30,948 bases of DNA from Pseudomonadota bacterium (GTDB lineage: Bacteria > Pseudomonadota > Alphaproteobacteria > Rhizobiales > Rhizobiaceae). This document shows, piece after piece, positions 24,521-30,948 of this stretch. The translations under genes were made by a program, and so were the position numbers. Below the pieces are notes generated by a model. The model worked only from the letters and a program-made list of their open reading frames with translations. It was not told where the DNA came from and ran no database searches. The stretch spans positions 1-30,948 of the forward strand of contig JAEWHN010000352.1 in assembly GCA_023387775.1 (NCBI GenBank). Direction: 5' to 3'. The first letter of the stretch is position 1. The number at the start of each line of letters is the position of its first letter.

Positions 24521-25855
24521 TTACTCCACGGGAAGCGCTTCCGAGAACGCCACGGGCCGGCCCTGCCCGCCCGTGACGATTTCGCCTTCCCACATCACGC
24601 GGTTGCCGCGGATGATCGTGCCCACCGGCCAGCCCTTGACCTCCTTGCCATCGTACGGCGTCCAGCCGGCCCTCGATCCGGCCTGGGCATTGGTGATGAC
24701 TTCGGTGCGCTTCATGTCCACCACGGTCAAGTCGGCCTCGTAGCCGGCTGCGATACGCCCCTTGCGCGCCATGCCGAACAGGCGCTGGGGGCCGTGGCTG
24801 GTCAGGTCGACAAACCTTTCAAGGCTAAGCCGCCCGGCGTTCACATGGTCGAGCATGATCGGAACCAGCGTCTGCACGCCTGGCATGCCCGAAGGCGAGG
24901 CCGGATAGGGCTTGGCCTTCTCCGCCAGTGTGTGAGGCGCATGGTCGGAACCCAGCACATCGACGATGCCCTGGCTTATGCCGCGCCAGACGCCGTCGCG
25001 ATGGCGCGCAGAGCGCACGGGCGGGTTCATCTGGATCAGGGTTCCCAGCGCGGCGTAGTCGTCGGCCGTAAGCGTCAGATGGTGCGGCGTGGCCTCGGCG
25101 CTCGCCACATCCTTGTGGTGTTCAAGGAACTCGATCTCTTCCGCCGTGGAAACATGCAGCACGTGAATGCGCGCCCTGGCCGCCCGGGCAATCCGCACCA
25201 GCCGCTCCGTGCAGCGAAGGGCAGCAATTTCGTCGCGCCAGACCGGATGCGAGGACGGATCGCCCTCAATGCGTTCGCCGAGGCGCTCGCGCAGGCGGAA
25301 CTCGTCTTCCGAGTGGAAGGCTGCGCGGCGGCGCGTGTTCTTCAGGATTGACAGCACACCTTCGTCGTCCTCGACGAGCAGATCGCCGGTGGACGAGCCC
25401 ATGAAGACCTTGATGCCGGCGGCACCCGGCAGGCGCTCCAGTTCACCGACATCTTTAGCATTGTCGCGCGTGCCGCCCACCCAGAAGGCAAAGTCGCAAT
25501 GCATGCGGTCGGTGGCGCGCGAAACCTTGTCGGCCAGCGCCTCTGCGCTGGTGGTCAATGGGTTGGTGTTGGGCATTTCGAAGACGGCGGTGACGCCGCC
25601 AAGCACAGCGGCAAGGGAACCGGTTTCCAGGTCTTCCTTGTGCTCAAGCCCGGGCTCCCGAAAATGCACCTGGCTGTCGACCACGCCAGGCAGGACATGC
25701 AGGCCCCTGCACTCGATGATCTCTCCGGCCGAGGCCTGACGCAAATCGCCGATCGCTGCGATGCGGCCGGCACGCACGCCGACATCCCGCACGCCGCTGC
25801 CATCGTGGTTGACGACCGTGCCGCCCTTGAGAATGAGGTCGAACGTCGCTGTCAT
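24521..25855 (-). CDS. Dihydroorotase-type amidohydrolase
   Basis: A 444-aa cyclic amidohydrolase expected to interconvert carbamoyl aspartate and dihydroorotate in pyrimidine synthesis. Metal and catalytic positions can be traced: Asp60, Gln62 and His64 in VDSQVHFREPG, Lys149 (carbamylated in the family) in GIKVFMG, His181 in FHSED, His234 in HVLHVST, and Asp304 in GSDHAPHT. The usual DxHxH motif reads DxQxH, which as far as I recall marks a subfamily also seen in Bacteroidetes. NPPVR (277-281) is a dihydroorotase signature. The start at 25855 has GGAAGGTGG ahead; a longer frame to 25948 has none. It could be a related hydantoinase, but that is less likely. Confidence 0.85.
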   Translation of the reverse strand: MTATFDLILKGGTVVNHDGSGVRDVGVRAGRIAAIGDLRQASAGEIIECRGLHVLPGVVDSQVHFREPGLEHKEDLETGSLAAVLGGVTAVFEMPNTNPLTTSAEALADKVSRATDRMHCDFAFWVGGTRDNAKDVGELERLPGAAGIKVFMGSSTGDLLVEDDEGVLSILKNTRRRAAFHSEDEFRLRERLGERIEGDPSSHPVWRDEIAALRCTERLVRIARAARARIHVLHVSTAEEIEFLEHHKDVASAEATPHHLTLTADDYAALGTLIQMNPPVRSARHRDGVWRGISQGIVDVLGSDHAPHTLAEKAKPYPASPSGMPGVQTLVPIMLDHVNAGRLSLERFVDLTSHGPQRLFGMARKGRIAAGYEADLTVVDMKRTEVITNAQAGSRAGWTPYDGKEVKGWPVGTIIRGNRVMWEGEIVTGGQGRPVAFSEALPVE

Positions 25856-25935
25856 TTGCCACCTTCCCGGCCCTTGCTCCTGCGCTGCGTGGGGCTTACG
25901 TAATGGCCAATCGATTTGCAAGTCAGGTTCCGCCC

Positions 25936-26823
25936 ATGGTTTCAGCACTGCTTTCCGACCGTTGCCTCATTGCTGTGACCGGCGCGGAGGCGGAACACTT
26001 CCTGCAGAACATACTTACCACAGACCTCGACGCTTTGGCTGCAGGCGAGGCAAAGCCCGGCGCGCTGCTTTCGCCGCAGGGCAAGATCCTGTTCGATTTC
26101 CTGATCTCGCGTGACGCATCAGGCGGCTTCCTTCTCGATTGCCGCGCCGACGTAGCTGACGACTTCATCCGCCGGCTGACGCTCTACAAGCTGCGCGCGA
26201 AGGTGGAGATTTCCAAGCAGTCCCAAATGGTTGTCGGCGTTGCCTGGGACGTCGATTCACCTGCTTCAGAAGCAGAATCAAACGCCGCGCGCAATGGCGC
26301 TGCGGCGCTGCGCGACGCCCGCTTCAAGGCACCTTTTCCGGTATTCAGGATCTATGCCCCGTCCTTGCAGCCAGCGGCCGACGCGAGCGAATGGCACGCG
26401 CTGCGCATAGCTCATGGCGTCGCCGAAAGCGGCAGCGACTTCGAGCTGGGGGACGCCTTTCCGCATGACGTGCTGCTCGACGAGACGGGCGGCGTCGGCT
26501 TCGGCAAGGGCTGCTATGTCGGCCAGGAAGTGGTTTCGCGCATGCATCATCGCGGCACGGCGCGGCGGCGCGTGCTGCTGGTTTCTGCCGAAGCCCCACT
26601 GCCGGAGCCTGGGACCGAGATCGTCGCCGGCGGCCGCACGATAGGAACGCTCGGCTCCGTTGCCGGGCAACGCGGCCTCGCTGTCGTCCGCATCGACCGC
26701 GTGAAGGACGCACAGGACAAGGGCGTCGCGATCACTGCCGCGGACGTACCCCTCACGCTATCAATCCCCGCATGGGCGAAATTCACTTTTCCGCAGGACG
26801 CCACGAACACGGGGGAAGCATGA
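25936..26823 (+). CDS. ygfZ: YgfZ/IBA57-type folate-binding protein
   Basis: A 295-aa protein of the GcvT-like tetrahydrofolate-binding fold. The signature KGCYVGQE (191-198), with the single conserved Cys, is complete. The N-terminal segment AEHFLQNILTTDL (19-31) is also typical. YgfZ/IBA57 supports synthesis or repair of [4Fe-4S] proteins. The start at 25936 (MVSALLSDR) fits the family and has CAGG ahead; an ATG at 25903 would add 11 residues. It is divergent from the dihydroorotase across 80 bp, and its stop overlaps the start of the HD hydrolase gene by ATGA. Confidence 0.9.
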   Translation: MVSALLSDRCLIAVTGAEAEHFLQNILTTDLDALAAGEAKPGALLSPQGKILFDFLISRDASGGFLLDCRADVADDFIRRLTLYKLRAKVEISKQSQMVVGVAWDVDSPASEAESNAARNGAAALRDARFKAPFPVFRIYAPSLQPAADASEWHALRIAHGVAESGSDFELGDAFPHDVLLDETGGVGFGKGCYVGQEVVSRMHHRGTARRRVLLVSAEAPLPEPGTEIVAGGRTIGTLGSVAGQRGLAVVRIDRVKDAQDKGVAITAADVPLTLSIPAWAKFTFPQDATNTGEA

Positions 26824-27437
26824 CAGCCGACAAGGTCGGCGCCCCGCCGCGCGCCTGGCAACGCATGCTTTCGGGTCGTCGCCTCGACCTGCTAGATCCC
26901 TCGCCGCTGGACATCGAGATCTCCGACATAGCCCATGGGCTGGCGCGTGTGGCGCGCTGGAACGGCCAGACCGGCGGCGACCACGCCTTCTCCGTGGCGC
27001 AGCACTCGCTGCTGGTGGAAGAGATCTTTTCCCGGCAGGCAAAGGCGCCGACGCCCGTCGAGCGGCTCACGGCCCTGCTGCACGACGCGCCTGAATATGT
27101 GATCGGCGACATGATCTCGCCGTTCAAATCCGTGGTTGGCGGCGGCTACAAGCTGGTCGAGCAGCGTCTGCAGCATGCCATCCACGTTCGCTTTTCGCTT
27201 CCCCCGGAGATAAGCGAGAGGCTCAGGAAGCAGATCAAGCGCGCCGACCAGATTGCCGCCTATTTCGAAGCGACGGCGCTTGCCGGCTTTTCGGTTCAGG
27301 AAGCGACGAAATTCTTCGGCCGCCCGCGCAGCATTTCCATTGATGGCTTCGACCTCGCCTGCCACCCGGCAAAGTCGGCGGAGCGTGCCTTCCTGAAACG
27401 GTTCGCCGAAATCGAGCGCTTGCGCGGCGCGGCATAG
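26820..27437 (+). CDS. HD domain hydrolase (YfbR-like)
   Basis: A 205-aa metal-dependent phosphohydrolase. The HD-superfamily residues are visible: His62 in FSVAQHSLLV, His88-Asp89 in LLHDAPEYVIGD, and Asp143 in KRADQIAAYFEA. The layout resembles YfbR, a 5'-deoxynucleotidase of E. coli, though the substrate here is not proven. The ATG at 26820 overlaps the ygfZ stop and has GGGGGAAG ahead, so the two are probably co-translated; an ATG at 26772 would intrude on ygfZ. It converges with recO, ending 12 bp before that gene's stop. Confidence 0.9.
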   Translation: MTADKVGAPPRAWQRMLSGRRLDLLDPSPLDIEISDIAHGLARVARWNGQTGGDHAFSVAQHSLLVEEIFSRQAKAPTPVERLTALLHDAPEYVIGDMISPFKSVVGGGYKLVEQRLQHAIHVRFSLPPEISERLRKQIKRADQIAAYFEATALAGFSVQEATKFFGRPRSISIDGFDLACHPAKSAERAFLKRFAEIERLRGAA

Positions 27438-27449
27438 TTCAACGGAGCG

Positions 27450-28211
27450 TCAGGCCGCGCTGCCGCCGGAAACGGCGGGCGTCATGGCGCTGTGCTTGCG
27501 CAGCGCGTTGAGGAAGCCTGCCCGCGCCTCGGGAGATGAAAGTCCGCGAGGCTCATAGACATGGCGGGCAAAGAAGAACTCGGTCAGCCGGAACGCCTGC
27601 TCGATCGTGGCCATGTCCGTGCATCGCCCTGCCCCGCCGATCAGGAAGGCCGGCAGCGGCAGCATCTTGTCGTGCCAGGGCAAGCCGGCCTCGCGGGAAA
27701 CCGCGCGGCCTGATTTCGGCGAGACATAGACCAGCTCTTCGCGCCCGCCAGTGGCGGCGCATTCGGTCAGATCGAGGCCAAATCCAAGTTCTTCCAGCAT
27801 CATCAGTTCGAAGCGCACGACAAGCTCGCCGGCGGCCGTGGCATCGTCCAGATGCGAGATCAGCAACTCCAGCATCTCGTAGAGGCCCAGATGCAGTTCG
27901 CGTTCGGGCAGAAGGCGCAGATGCGCGGCCAGCGTCTGCAGGCCATAGACTGCACAGGCGCTTTCGAAGAGGCGGGCTGCGTTAAGTTCCAGCGGCTCGA
28001 CCTGGAAAAAACCCATATGCTCGTCCAGGCGCGCTCGCCAGATCACATCGACCCGGTTCCCGACCTGCAGCACTGGCTGCGCCTTGCGCGAGCGCCCGCC
28101 ACGGACCATGCCAAGGTGACGACCATGCGCGCGCGTCATCACCTCAAGTATGACGCTGGTTTCGCCATGCTTGCGGCTGCCAAGGATTATGCCCTCGTCG
28201 CGCCATTCCAT
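27450..28211 (-). CDS. recO: DNA repair protein RecO
   Basis: A 253-aa recombination mediator that helps load RecA onto single-stranded DNA with RecR. The N-terminal OB-fold begins MEWRDEGIILGSRKHGETS, and the helical C-terminal half contains RFELMMLEELGFGLDLTECAATG and YVSPKSGRAVS, typical of alphaproteobacterial RecO. The zinc-binding cysteine set of some RecO proteins is not complete: only isolated cysteines remain. It lies 18 bp downstream of era, the usual place. There is no clear ribosome site before its ATG, which suggests coupling to era. Confidence 0.95.
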   Translation of the reverse strand: MEWRDEGIILGSRKHGETSVILEVMTRAHGRHLGMVRGGRSRKAQPVLQVGNRVDVIWRARLDEHMGFFQVEPLELNAARLFESACAVYGLQTLAAHLRLLPERELHLGLYEMLELLISHLDDATAAGELVVRFELMMLEELGFGLDLTECAATGGREELVYVSPKSGRAVSREAGLPWHDKMLPLPAFLIGGAGRCTDMATIEQAFRLTEFFFARHVYEPRGLSSPEARAGFLNALRKHSAMTPAVSGGSAA

Positions 28212-28229
28212 AACGGGAGTGTTGGCCGC

Positions 28230-29138
28230 TCAGTGCGGGAATTCAAGGCCCATTTCGCGGTAGCGCTCGGGGTCGTCGCCCCAGTTCTCGCGCACCTTCA
28301 CGAACAGGAACAGATGCACCCTCTGCTCCAGGATTTCGCCGATCTCCTTGCGCGCCGACTGGCCGATGGCGCGGATCGTCTCGCCCTTGTGGCCCAGCAC
28401 GATCTTCTTCTGGCTGTCGCGCTCGACATAGATCACCTGCTCGATGCGCACGGAACCGTCGGCCTTCTCCTCCCAGCTTTCGGTTTCCACGTGGGACGAA
28501 TAAGGCAGTTCCTGGTGCAGGCGCAGATAGAGCTTCTCGCGGGTGATTTCGGCAGCGAGCTGGCGCATCGGAAGGTCCGAAATCTGGTCTTCCGGATAGT
28601 ACCAGGGACCAACGGGCAAAGTCTTGGCGAGATGGTCGAGAATGGCCTTGCAGCCCGCGCCGGTCAGCGCCGAGACCATGAAGGTGCTGTCGAAGGGAAC
28701 GCGCTTGTTGGCCTCTTCCGCCAGCACCAGCAGGGTTTCCGGCTTGACCCGGTCGATCTTGTTCAGCACCAGTATCTTGGGTTGGCGCACTTCGGCCAGA
28801 TTGGCGAGGATCGTGTCGGCGTCGCCCCTGATGCCGCGCTCGGCGTCGATCAGCACCATGATCACGTCGGCGTCCTTGGCCCCGCCCCAGGCGGTGGTGA
28901 CCATCGCTTGGTCGAGCCGACGGCGCGGCTTGAAGATGCCGGGCGTGTCGACGAACACGATCTGTGCATCGTTGTGCGTGGCGATCCCGCGAACGATGGC
29001 ACGCGTGGTCTGCACCTTGTGGGTGACGATCGACACCTTAGCGCCGACAAGCTGGTTGACCAGCGTCGACTTGCCCGCATTCGGCGCGCCGATCAGGGCG
29101 ACGAAGCCGGAATGGGTGACGGGTTCAATTTCGCTCAC
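28230..29138 (-). CDS. era: GTPase Era
   Basis: A 302-aa GTPase that binds the 3' end of 16S rRNA and assists 30S subunit maturation. G1 is GAPNAGKS (17-24), G3 DTPG (64-67) and G4 NKID (126-129). The C-terminal KH domain has the GHKGETI loop for RNA binding. The start is a GTG at 29138 whose sequence GTGA overlaps the stop of rnc, so translation is probably coupled to RNase III production. Length is normal for the family. Confidence 0.97.
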   Translation of the reverse strand: MSEIEPVTHSGFVALIGAPNAGKSTLVNQLVGAKVSIVTHKVQTTRAIVRGIATHNDAQIVFVDTPGIFKPRRRLDQAMVTTAWGGAKDADVIMVLIDAERGIRGDADTILANLAEVRQPKILVLNKIDRVKPETLLVLAEEANKRVPFDSTFMVSALTGAGCKAILDHLAKTLPVGPWYYPEDQISDLPMRQLAAEITREKLYLRLHQELPYSSHVETESWEEKADGSVRIEQVIYVERDSQKKIVLGHKGETIRAIGQSARKEIGEILEQRVHLFLFVKVRENWGDDPERYREMGLEFPH

Positions 29139-29857
29139 GCTTCATTTCCTTCCTGGCCCCAGACGCCCTCGCGCTGGAGCATGCTTGCCGCGGCGGCCTG
29201 TTCGGCCTCGCGCTTCGATCGGCCGGTTCCATAGGCCGGCGTGAATTGTCCCACCCGAACGCTGACCTTGAAGACCGGATCGTGGTCGGGCCCTTCGCGG
29301 CTTTCGATCTGATAGCTGGGCGTGGCGGCGGCCGTCTGATGCGCCCATTCCTGCAGTTCCGTCTTCGGGTCGCGCCTGGCCGCACCGGTAACCCTGGAAC
29401 GCGGTTCCCAATAGCGCAGAACGAACCGGCGGGCGACATCCAGCCCCCCATCGAGATAGAGCGCGGCGATCAGCGATTCCAGCGCATCGGCGCGAATGTT
29501 GACGCGCTTGCGCCCGGCGAGCGTCTTTACCTCGCTGCCGGCCCGGATCAGCTCGGTCAGCCCGATCTCGTCCGCGATCTCGGCCAGCGTCTCGGCATTG
29601 ACCAGCGCATTCAGGCGAACCGAAAGCTCGCCTTCGGCCGCAGCCGGGAATGCGTTGAACAGCATGTCGGCCACCACCAGCCCCAGCACGCGGTCGCCGA
29701 GGAACTCGAAGCGCTCGTAGTCGCCGCCAACCTTGACGCCGCGGGCGCTGGCATGGGTCAACGCACGCTGCAGGCGCTGGATATCGGTGAAGGCGTGTCC
29801 GGTACGCTCGCGCAAGGCATCGGCGAGCGCCTGTCCGGTCGGTCGTTTGTTGGCCAT
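29135..29857 (-). CDS. rnc: Ribonuclease III
   Basis: A 240-aa endonuclease that cuts double-stranded RNA, including rRNA precursors. The signature ERFEFLGDRVL (48-58) and the second acidic site ADALESLIAALYLDGG (123-138, with Asp124 and Glu127) bind the catalytic metals. A double-stranded RNA-binding domain covers about 165-235, with a C-terminal KREAEQAAAASML helix. It follows lepB after 3 bp and overlaps era by 4 bp. RNase III often cuts its own leader in other bacteria; nothing here shows that directly. Confidence 0.96.
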   Translation of the reverse strand: MANKRPTGQALADALRERTGHAFTDIQRLQRALTHASARGVKVGGDYERFEFLGDRVLGLVVADMLFNAFPAAAEGELSVRLNALVNAETLAEIADEIGLTELIRAGSEVKTLAGRKRVNIRADALESLIAALYLDGGLDVARRFVLRYWEPRSRVTGAARRDPKTELQEWAHQTAAATPSYQIESREGPDHDPVFKVSVRVGQFTPAYGTGRSKREAEQAAAASMLQREGVWGQEGNEA

Positions 29858-29860
29858 GTC

Positions 29861-30610
29861 CTAGTGGACGAACGTAAAGAGGCGCGAGGCGCGAAGCTGC
29901 GTCGGCCACTTCCAGATTTCCAGCGGGCTCGCGCCCTCGGCGATGGAGAAGAAAATGATGTTGGCGCGGCCAACAAGATTCTCCGACGGAACGTAGCCAA
30001 CCGAGAAGCGGCTGTCGGTGGAATTGTCGCGGTTGTCGCCCATCATGAAATAGTGGCCTTCCGGAACCACGAACTCACGCGTGTTGTCGCCGATCGAATT
30101 GGGCGTCAGGTCGAGCGTGTCGTAGGAAACGCCATTGGGCAGCGTCTCGCGATAGACGTCGACCGGGCGGCTGACCTCCGTGATGTCCGGATTGTCGATC
30201 TGGCCGATCTTCACACGCGGGACGCCCTCCCCGTTGATGAACAACTGGCCATCCTTCATCTGGATGCGGTCGCCGGGCAGGCCGATCACCCGCTTGATGT
30301 AATCGAGGGACGGGTTCGGCGGGAACTTGAAGACAGCGACATCGCCGCGCTCCGGCTCACTCCCCCAGATGCGACCCGAGAACAGATCGGGCGAGAACGG
30401 CAGCGAATAGCGCGAGTAGCCATAGGCCCATTTGGTGACGAAGAGATAATCACCCTCCAGCAACGTGGGGCGCATTGAACCCGACGGGATGGAAAAGGGC
30501 TGGAACAGGAATGTGCGGATAACCAGCGCAAGCAGCAACGCCTGGATGATGACGCTGACCGTTTCACCAAGCCCGCCGGATTTCTTCTGAGGTTTGTCGG
30601 CCACGCTCAT
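29861..30610 (-). CDS. lepB: Signal peptidase I
   Basis: A 249-aa inner-membrane protease that removes signal peptides from exported proteins. One N-terminal membrane helix (about 17-36) precedes the catalytic Ser45 in IPSGSMRPTL. The general-base Lys106 is in DYIKRVIGLPGD, and GDNRDNSTDSR gives the conserved box near the end. The start at 30610 (MSVADKPQ) is chosen because GAGGAAGAG stands directly ahead; an ATG at 30661 would add 17 basic residues without a ribosome site. It lies 88 bp after acpS and 3 bp before rnc. Confidence 0.96.
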   Translation of the reverse strand: MSVADKPQKKSGGLGETVSVIIQALLLALVIRTFLFQPFSIPSGSMRPTLLEGDYLFVTKWAYGYSRYSLPFSPDLFSGRIWGSEPERGDVAVFKFPPNPSLDYIKRVIGLPGDRIQMKDGQLFINGEGVPRVKIGQIDNPDITEVSRPVDVYRETLPNGVSYDTLDLTPNSIGDNTREFVVPEGHYFMMGDNRDNSTDSRFSVGYVPSENLVGRANIIFFSIAEGASPLEIWKWPTQLRASRLFTFVH

Positions 30611-30698
30611 CTCTTCCTCGTTTCTGCGTCTCGGTATAAGGGCTCGGCGCGTTCGGAGCAATGTCTAGGCCCTGCCACGAGCGCCATGAAAGCGGCGC

Positions 30699-30948
30699 TT
30701 ATTCGGCAGGAAGCGCTTCAATGATCACAAAGGCTTGGGCCAGCGGGAAATCATCCGTGATCGTGAGATGAATGACCGCGCGGCGGCCCGCTGGCAGCAT
30801 GTGTTGCAGCCTTTCGGCCGCGCCCCCCGTCAATTGCATGGTCGGCTTGCCGCCGGGAAGGTTCACCACGCCCATGTCCCGCCAGAAGACCCCGTGCGAC
30901 ATGCCGGTTCCGAGCGCCTTGGCGCAGGCCTCCTTGGCGGCGAAGCGC
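30699..30948 (-). CDS. acpS: Holo-[acyl-carrier-protein] synthase (AcpS), 5' part outside the window
   Basis: The last 82 codons of AcpS, which transfers the 4'-phosphopantetheine of CoA to acyl carrier protein. The frame is open to the window edge and begins RFAAKEACAKALGTG, whose Lys-Glu of the FAAKEA motif is part of the metal-binding active site. GVFWRDMGVVNLPGGKP and HLTITDDFPLAQAFVIIEA follow and match the family. The missing N-terminal piece should carry the D-x-x-x-I-E motif. An internal ATG at 30902 is not the true start. The order acpS-lepB-rnc-era-recO is usual for the group. Confidence 0.95.
   Translation of the reverse strand, partial: RFAAKEACAKALGTGMSHGVFWRDMGVVNLPGGKPTMQLTGGAAERLQHMLPAGRRAVIHLTITDDFPLAQAFVIIEALPAE

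Overview
The window looks like a chromosomal housekeeping segment of a high-GC alphaproteobacterium of the order Hyphomicrobiales (Rhizobiales), most likely of the Phyllobacteriaceae/Mesorhizobium kind. The argument rests on gene order and family type: radA-tail/cvpA/purF/SDR, psd-pssA beside an Atm1-type exporter, a TIGR02301 protein, and acpS-lepB-rnc-era-recO. Genus and species cannot be fixed from the sequence alone. I see no rRNA, tRNA, insertion sequence, prophage or CRISPR array, and no clear base-composition break.

Layout. Positions 1-3083 (+): a tail that is probably radA, then cvpA, purF and an SDR oxidoreductase. 3094-5691: an OsmC-type protein (-) divergent from two tandem EamA-type permeases (+), closed by a strong intrinsic terminator at 5798-5825. 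5947-12083 is a membrane-lipid and exporter block. An Aas-like acyl-ACP synthetase/acyltransferase (+) converges on a minus-strand run arsR > Atm1-type ABC exporter > psd > pssA. The arsR start codons lie inside a perfect 31-bp palindrome. 12169-14328: an anchored LysM/Ig-like protein (-) divergent from a LOG-family phosphoribohydrolase (+). 14363-20306 (-): cysS > VOC > GFA > prolyl iminopeptidase > citramalate synthase > RarD permease, with two ATGA overlaps. 20307-22233: a promoter-containing gap, a 46-codon gene (+), and SRAP peptidase > LysE exporter (-). 22356-24508 (+): a Nudix hydrolase and three small or exported proteins of unknown function. 24521-27437: a dihydroorotase (-) divergent from ygfZ and an HD hydrolase (+). 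27450-30948 (-): acpS (cut by the window edge), lepB, rnc, era, recO.

How the genes work together. psd and pssA make phosphatidylethanolamine, and the convergent aas-like gene could re-acylate its lyso form. arsR probably represses itself and the exporter, and perhaps also psd-pssA by read-through. purF and dihydroorotase serve purine and pyrimidine synthesis; cimA serves isoleucine synthesis. The SRAP protein (abasic-site crosslinks) and the Nudix hydrolase (nucleotide pool or cofactor clean-up) form a divergent pair. The acpS-recO block joins lipid carrier activation, protein export, RNA processing, ribosome assembly and recombination repair, as it does in relatives.

Most of the window is ordinary. 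The points most worth a second look are the arsR operator that contains its own start codons, psd and pssA sharing one reading frame separated only by TAG-CCC, a degenerate acyltransferase domain in the Aas-like protein, a dihydroorotase with Gln in place of a metal-binding His, a 5'-leader hairpin before an 87-aa gene, and the small gene at 20701-20841. No clearly new multi-gene system was found.
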